DNA from: Aliisedimentitalea scapharcae
GTDB taxonomy: Bacteria > Pseudomonadota > Alphaproteobacteria > Rhodobacterales > Rhodobacteraceae
DNA: 64,000 nt
Assembly: GCF_045277565.1 (NCBI RefSeq)
Contig: NZ_CP123584.1
Span: 4,154,001-4,218,000 of the forward strand
Direction of reading: 5' to 3'
Shown here: in pieces, positions 33,726 to 42,288 of the stretch
Layout: the number at the start of each line of letters is the position of its first letter
Position numbering within the stretch: the first letter of the stretch is position 1
Made by a program: the position numbers and the translations under genes
The notes under the pieces: generated by a model
What the model was told of the DNA's origin: nothing
What the model saw: only the letters and a program-made list of their open reading frames with translations
The model's database searches: none

Positions 33726-34856
33726 CTATCCATTGTTTTTGGTACGGAACCACGTTTCCGGGTCCACAGGGCGATTGCCCTCTCTGACCTCTATATAGAG
33801 CGTTTCTGAGCGGTCAGTACCAGAGGCTTCACCGCTTAGTGACAGAATTGCGCCGATTTCCGGAATTTGTCCGCCCATCAGGCCAATCGGTGTCCCCGCC
33901 GGAATAACCTGACCGGGTTCGCCATAGACCTCGGACAATCCTGAAAGAACAAATAGCGTATCGGACTGAGGTTCCAGAATCATTACATTGCCAAGATCCA
34001 GCAAAGGGCCGCGATATCGGATGGTTGCAGCCGTAGGGCTGCTGACCAGCGCCCGCGGGCGTGCGGCAACCACGACGCCATCCCGTTTGACCCCGGCGGC
34101 GTCGGCCTGACCGAACCTGCGCAAAACCACGCCTTGGACGGGCAAGGGCAAACTGCCCTTTTGCGACATAACGCTGGCATTGCTTTCGGCGATCTCTCCG
34201 TCGGAAATCTCTGAAAGGCCGCTGGCGAATCCGTCCAATGTTTCGGTTGACGAAATCAGAATCGCCGTGCGCACCGGATCGTGGGTGAACCGTCGCGGCA
34301 GGTCGGTGCGGTCGGCAATGGCCTTGGACAGATCCGAGCGGGCCTGTTGCACACCAGCCAAACCGGTTTCCAGTGTTTGCGCAGCATTCTGCTGAAGCAG
34401 GCGCAGGGTCTGCACTTCTTGCAAGTCATTGCGCAGCACCCGCGCGCGTGCATTCAACCCCGGCGTGACCTCGGCCAGGATCATGGCGGACCGGGCCGAC
34501 CCCAGCGGTCCCGAGGGGTGCAGCATCAGAACTGGCGGTGCCGAAGTCTCAATGGTCTGCAATACCCCCAGCAACTCGGCCACTTCGCCCTCGCGGGCCT
34601 TGAGCGCCTGAGTCAACTCTCCTTCGCGCCGCGCGGCCCGGCGCAGCCCATCGCGCATGGCCCCCAGACCGGCCTCGAATGCCCGCACGGTTTCTGTCAG
34701 CGCCTTGACCCGATCCCGCGCGGTTTGCGCCCCCTGCAATTGCAGCGTCGCCTCTTCGAGTTGGGCCGACGCATTACGCGCGGCTGTCGCCGGATTGTCC
34801 TGCGCCAAAGCGGGTCCAGCCAGGACCAGACCCAATAAGGCAGCGCGCAACATCAT
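33726..34856 (-). CDS. EnvC-like murein hydrolase activator (degenerate M23/LytM)
   Basis: A periplasmic protein of 376 residues. A signal peptide (MMLRAALLGLVLAGPALA) leads into a long coiled coil (about residues 25-200, rich in Ala, Glu, Arg, Leu and Gln). The LytM/M23 fold follows from about residue 245 to the end. The zinc ligands of active M23 enzymes (HxxxD and HxH) are missing: the second site reads LYIEVREG, and no HxxxD is visible. This matches EnvC/NlpD-type activators that open amidases rather than cutting peptidoglycan. It overlaps gpmI by 4 bases and precedes ctpA by 6. Confidence 0.88.
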   Translation of the reverse strand: MMLRAALLGLVLAGPALAQDNPATAARNASAQLEEATLQLQGAQTARDRVKALTETVRAFEAGLGAMRDGLRRAARREGELTQALKAREGEVAELLGVLQTIETSAPPVLMLHPSGPLGSARSAMILAEVTPGLNARARVLRNDLQEVQTLRLLQQNAAQTLETGLAGVQQARSDLSKAIADRTDLPRRFTHDPVRTAILISSTETLDGFASGLSEISDGEIAESNASVMSQKGSLPLPVQGVVLRRFGQADAAGVKRDGVVVAARPRALVSSPTAATIRYRGPLLDLGNVMILEPQSDTLFVLSGLSEVYGEPGQVIPAGTPIGLMGGQIPEIGAILSLSGEASGTDRSETLYIEVREGNRPVDPETWFRTKNNG

Positions 34857-36370
34857 GCGATCAGACTCTTCCCCGTCATTTCATTCGGCATCGGCAGATC
34901 CATCAATTCCAGCAGGGTTGGTGCCAGATCGGCCAATCGTCCGTGACGCAGCTTGGCACCTTCGGGTCCCCCCACCAGAACCACGGGTACCGGGTTCAAT
35001 GTGTGCGCAGTATGGGGCCCTCCGGTCACCGGGTCCACCATGGTTTCACAATTGCCGTGATCTGCGGTGACAATCATCGCCCCGCCGACCTGTTCCAACG
35101 CAGCGATCACCCGCTCCAGCCCCTGATCCACGGCTTCGCAGGCCTGGATCGCGGCTTTGAGATCGCCGGTATGACCGACCATATCGGGGTTCGCATAATT
35201 GGTGACAATCAGATCATAACCTTCCTCGATCGCTTCGACGAATTTGTCCGTCACTTCGCAGGAGGACATTTCAGGCTGCAGATCATAGGTCGCCACTTTG
35301 GGCGATTTTGGCATGAAGCGGTCTTCGCCCTCTGCCGGATCTTCCTCACCGCCATTCAGAAAGAACGTCACATGGGGATATTTTTCGGTTTCAGCCAGCC
35401 GGAACTGGCGCAGCCCCTGTTTGGCCACCCATTCACCCAACGTATTGACGATCTCGCGTGATGGAAAAACCGTCGTCATATACGTGTTATGCTGATCCGA
35501 ATATTCGACCATCCCCAAGAACCCGGCCAAATGTGGCCGCTTGCCGGTATCAAAGCCGCTGAAACCGGGCTGGCCAATGGCGGCCAGGATCTCGCGCGCA
35601 CGATCGGCGCGGAAATTCAGGCAGAACACGCCATCATCATCCTGCACCCCGGCATAGTCACCAATCACCGTGGCGCTGATGAATTCATCGGTTTCAGACC
35701 GGTTATAGGCCTGGGTGATCGCAGCATGCGCATTCTCGGCGGATTTGCCCTGACCGTTGATCATCGCCTCATAGGCTTCGCCGACTCGCTCCCACCGGTT
35801 GTCGCGATCCATTGCGAAATAGCGTCCCGTCACGGTGCCGATGCATGCCCCTTCGGGCAGTTGCCCTTCGAGTGTGCGAAAGTAGCCGTAGGCCGATTTT
35901 GGAGCAACATCACGCCCGTCGGTAATCGCGTGCAGCACCACCGGAACACCTGCACCCGCTATGGCCCGGATTGCCGCCAGTATATGGCTCATATGGCCAT
36001 GCACTCCGCCATCCGATACCATCCCCATCAGATGCGCGGTGCCCCCGGTGTCGCGCATCTTGGCGATGAATGCGCCCAGCGCTGCGTTCTCGAAAAACGT
36101 CCCATCTTCAATCGCCAGGTCGATCTGACCCAGATCCATTGCCACCACACGACCAGCACCGATATTGGTGTGGCCGACCTCTGAATTGCCCATCTGCCCA
36201 CTGGGAAGCCCCACGTCCGGCCCATAGGTGATCAGCGTCGCATTCGGGCTGTTCCGCATCAGGCTGTCGAATGTGGGGGTCTGCGCCAGATAAGGGGCGT
36301 TGGCCGCCGTATCCTCGGACAATCCCCAACCATCAAGGATACACAGGACAACGGGCTTGGGCGTGGGCAT
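34853..36370 (-). CDS. gpmI: 2,3-bisphosphoglycerate-independent phosphoglycerate mutase
   Basis: Interconverts 3- and 2-phosphoglycerate in glycolysis and gluconeogenesis. The 505-residue enzyme begins with the metal-binding LCILDGWG, has the phosphorylated Ser63 in QMGNSEVGHTNIGAG, the HAITDGRDVAPKS substrate loop, and the C-terminal metal ligands in TADHGNCETM and GGPHTAHTLNPVP. Length is typical. It is first of the gpmI-envC-ctpA cluster, the standard alphaproteobacterial arrangement, with its promoter in the 360 bases before the start. Confidence 0.96.
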   Translation of the reverse strand: MPTPKPVVLCILDGWGLSEDTAANAPYLAQTPTFDSLMRNSPNATLITYGPDVGLPSGQMGNSEVGHTNIGAGRVVAMDLGQIDLAIEDGTFFENAALGAFIAKMRDTGGTAHLMGMVSDGGVHGHMSHILAAIRAIAGAGVPVVLHAITDGRDVAPKSAYGYFRTLEGQLPEGACIGTVTGRYFAMDRDNRWERVGEAYEAMINGQGKSAENAHAAITQAYNRSETDEFISATVIGDYAGVQDDDGVFCLNFRADRAREILAAIGQPGFSGFDTGKRPHLAGFLGMVEYSDQHNTYMTTVFPSREIVNTLGEWVAKQGLRQFRLAETEKYPHVTFFLNGGEEDPAEGEDRFMPKSPKVATYDLQPEMSSCEVTDKFVEAIEEGYDLIVTNYANPDMVGHTGDLKAAIQACEAVDQGLERVIAALEQVGGAMIVTADHGNCETMVDPVTGGPHTAHTLNPVPVVLVGGPEGAKLRHGRLADLAPTLLELMDLPMPNEMTGKSLIA

Positions 36371-36732
36371 TCAAACTCTCCGGGCAATCGAATTTGCAGC
36401 CTTCTATCTTTTGCCTGCACAAGGGTGAACCGCCTTTAGCGCAACCAGTGGCGACTTGTCATCAAAAAGCGATCAATTCCCACATTTCCCGGAAGTTACA
36501 CCAAAGACGGCTGCTCCAAATGCAGCAAGGTGCCCTGCCTTTGCAAATTAGTTGTCGTGGGCCTCTGACGGGGCCGAAGGATCAGAACTGGTTCCGTCCT
36601 CACCTGCGTCTGCTGCTGCCAACGCATGCTGGAAACGCTTCGTTCCTGTGTTCGCTTGTCGGTGGTGGGGTCATTGTCCTGCGCCCCCAAGAGAACAAAA
36701 CGCACCAAGTTCAACCCAGACAAAGTCTGTGA
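36371..36732. other. intergenic region between dnaE2 3' end and gpmI
   Basis: A 362-base stretch with no convincing gene. A minus-strand frame at 36496-36723 (75 residues, Gln/Thr/Arg-rich) has no family resemblance and no good ribosome site. The part nearest gpmI must hold its promoter. I see no terminator hairpin with a T-run and no recognisable structured RNA. Confidence 0.5.
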
Positions 36733-39669
36733 TCAAGGATCTTCTTGTACCGTTGCGGCACCCTGCGGTGCCCTGTTCATTCCAGGTGTCAACCGCGCTC
36801 TGAGCAAGGCCATTGGGTGTGCCTTGAGGCTGAGCCGGGTAGCGACATAATCTTCGACCACCTGTTCCCCCAATGTCATGCGCGGCAGGTGGGCGGCAGG
36901 TTCGTCGATGGCCTCGCCTTCCAGAGTTTGGGCAAACAGCGGCAATGGCTTGGCCGAGGCAATCGCCTTGGCCGCCCACAGGGCCTCGCGCCGGGTCATG
37001 TTCAGGCTGGCAAAAGCGTCCGCTTCGGCCAGTCGCTCCAGGATTTTCGGCCCCAAGCCGGCCTTGCGCCAGACATCTTCGAGTTCATGATAGCCATTGC
37101 CGCGCGCCGCGGTGAGCCAGGCAGCATCCTCTTCGGCCAATCCCTTGATCTGGCGAAACCCCAACCGCAGCGCCAAACCACCGCGCCCATCCGGCTCCAT
37201 CACATTGTCCCAAAAGCTGGCATTGACGCAAATCGGACGCACCACGACCCCATGTTCGCGCGCATCCCGCACGATCTGGGCCGGGGCATAGAATCCCATC
37301 GGTTGCGAGTTCAGCAGCGCACAGGCAAAGATCCCCGGATAATGGCATTTGATCCAGGCGCTGGCATACACCAACAGCGCAAATGACGCCGCGTGGCTTT
37401 CGGGAAAGCCATACGACCCAAACCCCTCGATCTGGGAGAAACACCGCTCGGCGAAATCATCATCATAGCCGTTACGTTTCATTCCGCGCAAAAACAGCGC
37501 GCGGAATTCGCTGACACTGCCGTGTTTCTTGAAGGTCGCCAGTGACCGGCGCAACCGGTCCGCCTGCTCCGGCGTGAACCCGGCCCCCACCATGGCAATC
37601 TGCATCGCCTGCTCCTGAAACAGGGGCACCCCAAGCGTTTTCCCCAGGACCTGCCCCAATGCGTCCGAGGGAAAGGACACCTCCTCCTCACCATTGCGGC
37701 GCCTGATATAGGGATGCACCATATCACCCTGAATAGGGCCGGGACGGATGATCGCCACTTCGATCACCAGATCATAGAAATTGCGCGGTCGCATACGGGG
37801 CAGAAAGTTCATCTGGGCCCGGGATTCCACTTGGAACACCCCGATGCTGTCGGCCTCGCACAGCATGTCATAGACCCGCAGATCTTCCTGCGGCAGCGTG
37901 GCCAGCGAGTGGCGCTGTCGGTGATGCTGCTCGATCAGATCAAACGCCTTGCGGATGCAGGTCAACATGCCCAGGGACAGGACATCGACCTTGAGAATGC
38001 CCAGCGCGTCGATGTCGTCCTTGTCCCAGCAGATTACCGTGCGTCCCTCCATTGTGGCGTTTTCAATGGGCACCAGTTCGTCCAGCCGCCCATCTGTGAT
38101 GATGAAGCCCCCCACATGCTGGGACAGATGTCGGGGAAAGCCGATGATCTGGCGCACCAGATCCATGGTCTGGCACAGGCGGCGGTCGGTCGGGTCCAGG
38201 CCGATCTCGCGCATACGCTGCGCCTCGACACCATCGGCACTGAAGAACCCCCATAGCTGCGAGCTGATCGCCGAAATCGTATCTTCGGTCAGCCCCATGG
38301 CGCGGCCGACCTCGCGAATGGCGCGTTTGCCGCGATAGTGGATCACCGTGGCGCACAGCCCCGCCCGTTCACGGCCATAGCGTTCATAGATGTGCTGGAT
38401 CACCTCTTCGCGGCGTTCATGTTCGAAATCCACATCAATATCCGGCGGCTCATCGCGCGCCTCGGACACAAAGCGTTCAAACACCATGGTGCCCATTTCC
38501 GGGCTGACCGAGGTCACACCGAGACAATAGCACACCACCGAATTGGCCGCCGACCCGCGCCCCTGACACAGGATGTCCCGGCTTCGGGCAAACTGCACGA
38601 TGTCATGCACGGTTAGAAAATAAGGTTCGTAACGTAGCTTGCCGATCAAGGTCAGCTCGTGCTCCAGCATTGCGCGCACCTTGTCCGATGCCCCATCCGG
38701 ATAGCGCCACCTGAGCCCTTTTTCGGCCAAGCGACGCAGGTGCCGTGTCGGAGAAACACCGTCCTCGGTCTCGGACGGGTAGTCATAACGCAGCTCGTCC
38801 AGCGAAAACGTCAGGCTGTCCGCCAATGCACCGGCCCGGTCCACCGCCTCTTTGAACCCGGCAAAGATACGGGTCATTTCCGCCCGGGATCGCATCCGCT
38901 GTTCGCCATTGGCCAGTGCGGCCCGACCCAGGGCTTCGACCTTGCATCGCAAACGGATGGCGCTGAGCACATCGACCAGTCGTCGACGCCCGCCGTGATG
39001 CATGCGCGGCGCGGCGCTGGCCAGGGTCGGGATGCCAAGCGTTACGGCCTGTTCCGTGAGACGGGCAAACCGGGGTGTATCATTGCCATCATAGACAGGT
39101 GTCATCAGCAAATGCATCCGCCCGCTAAAGCGGCGCGTCAGCTGTTGCACCTGTGGCTCCCATCCGCCCGCGCCGCCCGGCCCCGAATCCGCCTGTGGCC
39201 AGACCAGCACGTGGAGGCCCTCCGAAAAATCCATCAGGTCGGACAGCTGGAGATCACAACTGCCCTTGTCCGTCCGCAACCGCCCAACCGACAGCAGTCG
39301 ACACAGATTGCTCCAACCCCGCCGGTTCTGCGGCAAGGCAATCACACAGGGGGCATCGGTGAACACCAGCCGCGCGGCCGGGATCAAACGGGGCACATCA
39401 TAGATCGGGAACGACACCGAGATGGGGCAATCATCCGGTCGCGGGGGGCCAATCGGAGAGTTGTCACAATCCCACGCCTGACGCTCCTGCACCCGGCGGG
39501 CAATATCGCGTGCCTCAAGATGAGCGCGCACAATCCCCCCGACCGAATTTTCATCCGCAATTGCCAGCGCCGGAAGCCCCAGGAACAACGCGCGCTGGAC
39601 GTATTCTTCGGGGTGCGACGCCCCGGTAAGGAAGGTGAAGTTGGAGAGATTCGCGAATTCGACAAACAT
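36733..39669 (-). CDS. dnaE2: error-prone DNA polymerase DnaE2
   Basis: The catalytic polymerase of the ImuA-ImuB-DnaE2 mutasome used in SOS translesion synthesis. The 978-residue protein starts with the PHP domain (MFVEFANLSNFTFLTGASHPEE). The C-family catalytic core has the metal-binding pair PPDIDVDFEHERREEV plus a third Asp in DKDDIDALGILKVDVL, and GRGSAANS and FPESHAASFALL; helix-hairpin-helix and OB regions follow. It is shorter than replicative DnaE (about 1150) and lacks its C-terminal tail, as expected. The start 39669 is used because the upstream TTG frame overlaps an operator. ImuA and ImuB genes are not adjacent. Confidence 0.94.
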   Translation of the reverse strand: MFVEFANLSNFTFLTGASHPEEYVQRALFLGLPALAIADENSVGGIVRAHLEARDIARRVQERQAWDCDNSPIGPPRPDDCPISVSFPIYDVPRLIPAARLVFTDAPCVIALPQNRRGWSNLCRLLSVGRLRTDKGSCDLQLSDLMDFSEGLHVLVWPQADSGPGGAGGWEPQVQQLTRRFSGRMHLLMTPVYDGNDTPRFARLTEQAVTLGIPTLASAAPRMHHGGRRRLVDVLSAIRLRCKVEALGRAALANGEQRMRSRAEMTRIFAGFKEAVDRAGALADSLTFSLDELRYDYPSETEDGVSPTRHLRRLAEKGLRWRYPDGASDKVRAMLEHELTLIGKLRYEPYFLTVHDIVQFARSRDILCQGRGSAANSVVCYCLGVTSVSPEMGTMVFERFVSEARDEPPDIDVDFEHERREEVIQHIYERYGRERAGLCATVIHYRGKRAIREVGRAMGLTEDTISAISSQLWGFFSADGVEAQRMREIGLDPTDRRLCQTMDLVRQIIGFPRHLSQHVGGFIITDGRLDELVPIENATMEGRTVICWDKDDIDALGILKVDVLSLGMLTCIRKAFDLIEQHHRQRHSLATLPQEDLRVYDMLCEADSIGVFQVESRAQMNFLPRMRPRNFYDLVIEVAIIRPGPIQGDMVHPYIRRRNGEEEVSFPSDALGQVLGKTLGVPLFQEQAMQIAMVGAGFTPEQADRLRRSLATFKKHGSVSEFRALFLRGMKRNGYDDDFAERCFSQIEGFGSYGFPESHAASFALLVYASAWIKCHYPGIFACALLNSQPMGFYAPAQIVRDAREHGVVVRPICVNASFWDNVMEPDGRGGLALRLGFRQIKGLAEEDAAWLTAARGNGYHELEDVWRKAGLGPKILERLAEADAFASLNMTRREALWAAKAIASAKPLPLFAQTLEGEAIDEPAAHLPRMTLGEQVVEDYVATRLSLKAHPMALLRARLTPGMNRAPQGAATVQEDP

Positions 39670-39684
39670 GATAGGCAGCAAGAT

Positions 39685-39699
39685 ATTCCCCTTTTGTTC
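39685..39699. promoter_or_regulatory. imperfect LexA box upstream of dnaE2
   Basis: ATTC at 39685-39688 and GTTC at 39696-39699 with exactly 7 bases between, one mismatch from GTTC-N7-GTTC (GAAC-N7-GAAT in the dnaE2 direction). It ends 16 bases upstream of the dnaE2 start codon. Given the gene's known SOS control, a functional LexA operator is likely. Confidence 0.6.
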
Positions 39700-39801
39700 T
39701 AATCGCGAGTCCTTGCTGGAGATTACATGGCGTTTGCGCAGGTTTCGGGTCGCGTACGGGCCCTACGCTCGCGATGCTGAGGGAAACAAGGAGAAGACCT
39801 C

Positions 39802-40323
39802 ATGCCCAGAATTACCGCCATGCCCACCCACATTGTCCGCGCTCTGCAGGCCGGAGGCACCGACGCCAATGGGCAAGCTCCGGAACAGGCCATCTCAACA
39901 GGACCAGGCAACCCATGCCGCCACTGTCTGGCTCATGTCCCTGACGGGGATCCCATGTTGATCCTGTCGCACCGCCCCTTTCCCACTCTCCACCCCTACG
40001 CAGAGAGCGGCCCAATCTTTTTGTGTGCCAAGGCCTGCGACAGGTTTGAGGAGGACGCCATCCCCGAGATCCTCCGGTCGTCCCCTGATTATCTGGTCAA
40101 AGGCTACGATGCCACGGACCGCATTATCTATGGCACCGGAGCAGTGGTGGCAGCCCACCGAATTATGGCATATTCGGACCAGCTGTTGGCCCGCAGCGAC
40201 GTGTCCTACGTGCACATCAGATCGTCGCGCAACAATTGTTACCAGGCGCGGGTAGACCGTGACAACATCAACCAGCTCACCCCGCGAATGGATCCGACGG
40301 GCGCCTCCGGCGGAGGTATTTAG
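39802..40323 (+). CDS. DUF1203 family protein
   Basis: A 173-residue cytosolic protein of the DUF1203 family. The core has CRHCLAHVPDGDPMLILSHRPF and a PIFLCAKACDRF block, giving cysteine pairs that could bind a metal, then YDATDRIIYGTGAVV and SYVHIRSSRNNCYQARVDR. Function unknown. The last residues (TGASGGGI) and the TAG stop at 40321-40323 are encoded by a family B intergenic repeat, so the repeat has supplied or altered the C terminus. It is divergent from dnaE2. Confidence 0.85.
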   Translation: MPRITAMPTHIVRALQAGGTDANGQAPEQAISTGPGNPCRHCLAHVPDGDPMLILSHRPFPTLHPYAESGPIFLCAKACDRFEEDAIPEILRSSPDYLVKGYDATDRIIYGTGAVVAAHRIMAYSDQLLARSDVSYVHIRSSRNNCYQARVDRDNINQLTPRMDPTGASGGGI

Positions 40324-40337
40324 GACCAGAAAGAAGC
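40301..40337. repeat. Rhodobacterales-type intergenic repeat, family B copy 2
   Basis: A CCTCC-GGC-GGAGG hairpin (40304-40308 with 40312-40316) runs into GAGGTATTT, one variable base, and GGACCAGAAAGAAGC (40313-40337). The 25-base tail matches 22651-22675 at 24 positions. Its 5' half lies inside the DUF1203 reading frame and provides its stop codon. Confidence 0.8.
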
Positions 40338-40369
40338 AGCAGTGGCACCCAGCCAGTCGACTATGTGAA

Positions 40370-41299
40370 TCAAGTCGAGGCGGTCAGAGCCAGAAAAACA
40401 TCCTGTAGGTCCGCTTCTTCGGTTTTGACATCTCGTATGGTGATCCCCGCGCCATGAATCGCCGCCAGAACCTGTTCGGCGCGGGTGACACGGCTTTGGT
40501 AGCGCAGCAAGAGGGCACCATCGCTGCGCAATTCTGCTTCGATTCCCGGTGCCTGCGGCAAAACCGTCACCGGGCTGTCCGGATGCACCACCATGGTTTT
40601 GGCATCCAGACGTCCGAGCAGGTTGTTCTTGGTATCGCGCGCCACAACAGATCCCTGGTTGATGATCGCGATCTCGTCGCACATCTCTTCGGCTTCTTCG
40701 AGATAGTGGGTTGTCAAGATGATGGTCATGCCCTGATCATTCAGCTTGCGGATGTTTTCCCAAAGCATCTGGCGCAATTCGATATCGACGCCAGCAGTGG
40801 GTTCGTCCAGCACCAGGATATGCGGATGATGCACCAGCGCCTTGCCCAGCAAAAGCCGTCGGCGCATTCCGCCCGACAGGGTACGGGCATAGGCGTTGGC
40901 CTTGTCGCTCAGCCCCACCATCTCGAGGATCTCGTCGCTGCGGCGTTCGGTTTTGGGTACGCCGTACAGGCCCGCCTGAACCTCGAGCGCACCGCGGGGG
41001 GAGAAAAAGGGATCCAGGTTCAATTCCTGAGGCATCACCCCGATGGCAGCGCGGGACTGGCGTGGATTGGCGTCCTGGTCAAATCCCCAGATTGTCACCT
41101 TGCCCGACGTTTTCAGCACCAGACCGGCCAGGATGTTGATCAGCGTCGATTTGCCTGCTCCATTCGGTCCCAACAGGCCAAAGACCGATCCCCGTGGCAC
41201 ATGCAGGTCCACGCCTTTGAGCGCGTGTTTTTCGGGCTGGCCACGTTTTCCGATGTAGGTTTTGCGCAGCGCCTGGAGGTGGATTGCGTCCTGTGTCAT
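40370..41299 (-). CDS. ABC transporter ATP-binding protein, no permease adjacent
   Basis: A 309-residue ATPase subunit with an intact site: Walker A GPNGAGKSTLIN, Q-loop GVMPQELNLDP, signature LSGGMRRRLLLGKAL, Walker B HILVLDEPTAGVD and H-loop TTHYLEEAEEM. The ~90-residue C-terminal extension after the H-loop is typical of the DrrA/CcmA-like ABC-2 export group. A permease (ABC-2 type) would be expected next door but the neighbours are DUF1203 (convergent) and a zinc-finger gene (divergent), so the partner is elsewhere. Substrate unknown. Confidence 0.92.
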   Translation of the reverse strand: MTQDAIHLQALRKTYIGKRGQPEKHALKGVDLHVPRGSVFGLLGPNGAGKSTLINILAGLVLKTSGKVTIWGFDQDANPRQSRAAIGVMPQELNLDPFFSPRGALEVQAGLYGVPKTERRSDEILEMVGLSDKANAYARTLSGGMRRRLLLGKALVHHPHILVLDEPTAGVDIELRQMLWENIRKLNDQGMTIILTTHYLEEAEEMCDEIAIINQGSVVARDTKNNLLGRLDAKTMVVHPDSPVTVLPQAPGIEAELRSDGALLLRYQSRVTRAEQVLAAIHGAGITIRDVKTEEADLQDVFLALTAST

Positions 41300-41370
41300 C
41301 GCGGCTCTTGCTCCCGGTTTTGTCCTGCCTCATAAAAGCGCCTAACGTATTATCAGAAGGACTGCCAGCG

Positions 41371-41556
41371 ATGACCACCCATGCGCCGGAAACCAAGATC
41401 GTCGAAAGCTATCGCGTCGCCTGCGACGGTGGCGAAGGCGCGTTGGGACACCCCCGTGTCTATCTGCAAATCCCCGAGGGCGACGGTTGGGTCGAATGCC
41501 CCTATTGCGATTGCAAATATGTGCACAAGGCACATCAGGACACCACGGCCAACTAA
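41371..41556 (+). CDS. zf-CHCC zinc-finger domain protein
   Basis: A 61-residue protein beginning at 41371 (MTTHAPETKIVES). It carries one zinc site of the CHCC type: Cys near residue 18 in VACDGG, His in LGHPRVYL, then the CPYC pair in VECPYCDCKYVH. This is the family related to the mitochondrial complex I subunit NDUFS6 and conserved in alphaproteobacteria. A role in complex I assembly is inferred from the eukaryotic relative only. It is divergent from the ABC ATPase gene. Confidence 0.88.
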   Translation: MTTHAPETKIVESYRVACDGGEGALGHPRVYLQIPEGDGWVECPYCDCKYVHKAHQDTTAN

Positions 41557-41770
41557 AGCGAACGTGAAAACTGCTGTCGCCGACCGCTCTGGCAGTTGCC
41601 GGTTCGGAGGCGGCAGAGAGCCGCACCCCGTTTGAATCCTGTATACCCTGTTTCAGGTGGCATTGCCTGTAGGTCGACGACATTCGTCGCTAGCACATCA
41701 ACGATGCAACCGGTCAGGCATTGACGACCAATTTTGAGCCGAACAGGACCTGTTTGCCCACGTCACCAAC

Positions 41771-42262
41771 TCAGCTGATCGGAACCTCGACATCATTGCA
41801 CAGCAAACGTGGGTTAACCTCCTCTGATTCATTTCTTAGGAACTGGCGAATATTGTGTCCTGACCACATGTGAATCGTTTCCCCATTGCTGAGCCTGCCC
41901 AAACCGCTGGCGGTTCCGGTTTCAGGGTCATGCGAGGTGAAATACACAATCCCGGTTAGCGCATTGTCGCATTCGATTGTTGCCTCGCCCAAACCCAAAA
42001 ACCCATTAAGTCGCCACTGCCCAAAGCATGTAAAACCAGCGTTGGTATCCCCTGCAAAGACCCCGGAGTTCCACCCCATGGCGCGCCCGGTGAAATAGAT
42101 CCCTGTCTGTCCCAAACAGGCAACCAAAGGCGAACAGAGCTCGGCTCCATCAAAGGTCTGGTCACAGTCGAGGTCAACTTTTGGTGCCGACAGCGCCGGA
42201 CTGGCCATAAGGGCGATTGCGGTCAGAGGCGGGATGGCGGATAAAATGCGTAAATCAAACAT
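41771..42262 (-). CDS. secreted protein of unknown function
   Basis: A 163-residue exported protein with a signal peptide (MFDLRILSAIPPLTAIALMASPALSA). The mature part has six cysteines (DLDCDQ, ELCSPL, VACLGQ, FTCFGQ, IECDNA, LLCNDV), enough for three disulfides, and Gly-rich beta-type sequence (NGFLGLGEATIECDNALTGIVYFTS). I recognise no family. It is divergent from polA with only 26 bases between start codons, so their promoters must reach into each other's coding region. Nothing supported was found in 41557-41770. Confidence 0.7.
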   Translation of the reverse strand: MFDLRILSAIPPLTAIALMASPALSAPKVDLDCDQTFDGAELCSPLVACLGQTGIYFTGRAMGWNSGVFAGDTNAGFTCFGQWRLNGFLGLGEATIECDNALTGIVYFTSHDPETGTASGLGRLSNGETIHMWSGHNIRQFLRNESEEVNPRLLCNDVEVPIS

Positions 42263-42288
42263 GCATTCACATTACGGGGCACCGCGTC

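Noticed and set aside
36496..36723. 75-codon minus-strand frame downstream of dnaE2 as a small gene
   Set aside because: Poor start context and low-complexity Gln/Thr/Arg composition; no family resemblance.
38659..39702. 347-codon open frame on the plus strand
   Set aside because: Antisense to the PHP and core region of dnaE2, which is clearly the real gene.
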